Source: Scytalidium lignicola
Taxonomy: Eukaryota; Ascomycota; Leotiomycetes
Assembly: GCA_002812745.2 (NCBI GenBank)
Contig: NCSJ02000268.1
Location: forward strand, 1-59,606
DNA length: 59,606 nt
Direction: 5' to 3'
Shown: in pieces, positions 57,990 through 59,606 of the stretch
Position numbering within the stretch: the stretch's first letter is position 1
Layout of the letters: each line of letters begins with the position of its first letter
Program-made: the position numbers and the translations under genes
Notes under the pieces: generated by a model
What the model was told of the DNA's origin: nothing
The model's input: the letters and a program-made list of their open reading frames with translations, nothing else
The model's database searches: none

Positions 57990-59606
57990 TATTAATCTTT
58001 CTCTCCTAACAAAGAGTACATAAACTGTTGAGAATCAAGATAATTAAGACTTGTCAAACTTAAGCTTTATAACAAGAAGAAGTAGAAGGGTCATAATTCC
58101 TCTTTATTAGCTTAATAACATTATAACAAGAGGAGTTACTATTGTTTGATCCATCTTTGTCTTCTTCTCTAACACTTATTTCAAGGAGTTTTACTTTGTT
58201 GTCAGAGGAAAAGTTAAACAGGAGAATTGTAACTAGGTAACAACAGGACTACCTTGAAAAGAAGAGAACTTACTTATAAGCTCTTAAGAGAGGAGAAGCT
58301 TCTATTTATGATTTTGCATGAGATATACTAGCTATTAAAACAAATTGTCATGTTAAACCTTATTAACAACTTAACAACAAGATTTAGAGGAAATTATAAC
58401 TCCTTGCCTTGAAATACAAAGGGATTAATTAAAATGAACTTTATACTTTCCTCTTTGAATTATACTCTTAATTTATTATAATCCAGGAATTGAGTACTAA
58501 ACTTTAAAGAGTTATGTACATTAGTAATATACTAGAAAGCATTATCAAAAGACATTAAATTACTTATATTATAGACACTTAGCAAAATTGTTATAATTAT
58601 ATTTATTAAGATAAAATAAAGGAATTCTTGAAGAGTAATATCTTAGATAACCTTACTTATACTTTTGAAGTTATTATAAAGTTATATTATCTTGAATAAA
58701 AATTAAACCAGAAATTCAATTCTTTCCTAGATAATTACAAGAATATCAAGTCAGAATTACTAGAGTACTTACTTAAGAAGTATCAGGTATATAATCTCTT
58801 AGACAAACTTTAACTAGAGTTAAGAAAGCAAATTATATCTTAAGGCATATTAATTACTAAGACAAAGTTAATTAGTATAGTACAAAGGGTTGAAACATTG
58901 ATTATAACTTAAGGAAGAGGTATTATAACAAGAGATATAATTATAACTAATCAACTAAGAAGTTAAGGTAAATGAATAAGTTAGATGAATAAGACTTCAA
59001 GTATATCTTAAGTAAACTAAACTTCTTCAACACAAAAAGCAATGATTGTTAATATTGTCCTTCTTAATGACTAACCAACAGTAAAGAGAGGAGGAGTTGT
59101 TAAACTGTTACTTTCTGAGGTCTAATACTATTAGTATAAGAAATTAGACTATTATACTAGTAGTTGCTCTTAGACATCTGATGTAAATATTACATTATTA
59201 AGTAAGAGAGTAACAACTGCTTAATAAGAAGACAAATACCTTTTAAGATAGTTAAAAGCAAGAGTTTCTCTTTAACTTAAAAGGAAATGAGTAATAAAGA
59301 CAGCCTTATTAAATATAAGGTCAGATTTGAATATTGTATATTATTGCCTCTTATCAAACAAAGCAATGAAGAAGGTTAGCTAATACTTAGCAATAAGACA
59401 GTTTTATAGATAAAACATTTTTACTTATAAAACTTTAGATATTATAACTTATATTATTAATAGTTAAGGACTTAAGAGGACAAAGTGTTATAACTTTATA
59501 ATAGTTAAGTTTAATAGATATAAAATTGTATTAAGAAAGTTATAGTATAACAATGTAAAGTTATGAGTTATCTATTATAAAGAAGATACTTAAGTATTTC
59601 CTCTTT

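Larger units (their letters stand above)
56165..59606. mobile_element. AT-rich, ORF-poor block of decayed retroelement DNA
   Basis: The last 3.4 kb is strongly AT-rich, with stops in every frame and only one short frame (about 80 codons, 56754-56999) of low-complexity Lys/Asn-rich sequence. It starts right after an LTR and contains a second LTR-like unit at 57722-57989. This is how mutated LTR elements look in RIP-active fungi. I could not identify gag or pol domains. The block runs off the window. Confidence 0.7.

Noticed and set aside
1..59606. CRISPR arrays, rRNA or prokaryotic operons
   Set aside because: No regularly spaced direct repeats with unique spacers, no rRNA segments, and all convincing genes are intron-bearing or of eukaryotic type.

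Overview
The window looks like nuclear DNA of a filamentous ascomycete (Pezizomycotina). Genes carry short GT-AG introns (41 to 104 nt). The families present are typical of that group: a HET-domain protein, an NB-ARC/TPR NLR-like protein, a Zn2Cys6 regulator, MFS sugar transporters, a fungal CorA-like protein and an AsaB/CmcJ-like protein. LTR elements and decayed genes carry a strong C-to-T / G-to-A transition signature of the kind left by repeat-induced point mutation (RIP). I saw no rRNA, tRNA or CRISPR. The species cannot be named from the sequence alone.

Layout. 1-7.8 kb: one copy of a ~200-bp dispersed repeat, an MDR dehydrogenase pseudogene with three nonsense codons, an intact CorA-like gene, a divergent AsaB-like gene and a small uncertain ORF. 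7.9-11.7 kb: a nine-exon NLR-like gene (serine hydrolase-like domain, NB-ARC, TPR). 13.4-15.4 kb: an MFS transporter of the quinate permease/sugar type with a long promoter. 16.1-17.8 kb: a folylpolyglutamate synthase-like gene. 19.1-21.2 kb: a HET-domain gene, followed by a 9-bp minisatellite. 22.1-22.8 kb: a stand-alone response-regulator receiver. 23.2-24.4 kb: an AT-rich block with a heavily mutated LTR and a coiled-coil pseudogene.

25.2-30.7 kb holds the most coherent functional group: an MFS sugar transporter and a Zn2Cys6 regulator diverge from one 429-bp promoter that carries two near-identical CGG-N6-CCG palindromes, and an RraA-like aldolase gene converges on the regulator. I read this as a small catabolic module in which the regulator may control itself and the transporter. 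31.4-36.3 kb: the second dispersed-repeat copy, an ankyrin-repeat pseudogene and a Ser/Thr-rich single-pass membrane protein.

36.6-41.4 kb is a Ty1/Copia retrotransposon on the minus strand with two identical 200-bp LTRs. Its primer binding site matches the anticodon arm of initiator tRNA-Met, and its interior is full of N. It has no matching target-site duplication and abuts the 5'-truncated remains of a giant DUF3638/DUF3645 helicase-like gene (41.4-49.1 kb), so it probably marks a rearrangement breakpoint. 50.5-52.8 kb: a broken fungal protein-kinase-like gene; then a solo LTR of the same Copia family with a perfect 5-bp duplication. 54.3-54.6 kb: a small basic His/Arg-rich protein. 56-59.6 kb: AT-rich, ORF-poor DNA made of decayed LTR elements.

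Several single N bases sit beside homopolymers and act as spurious extra bases: deleting the N at 42885 or at 54614 restores an open frame. Gene models here were spliced by eye; where stated, the summed exon lengths are divisible by three.
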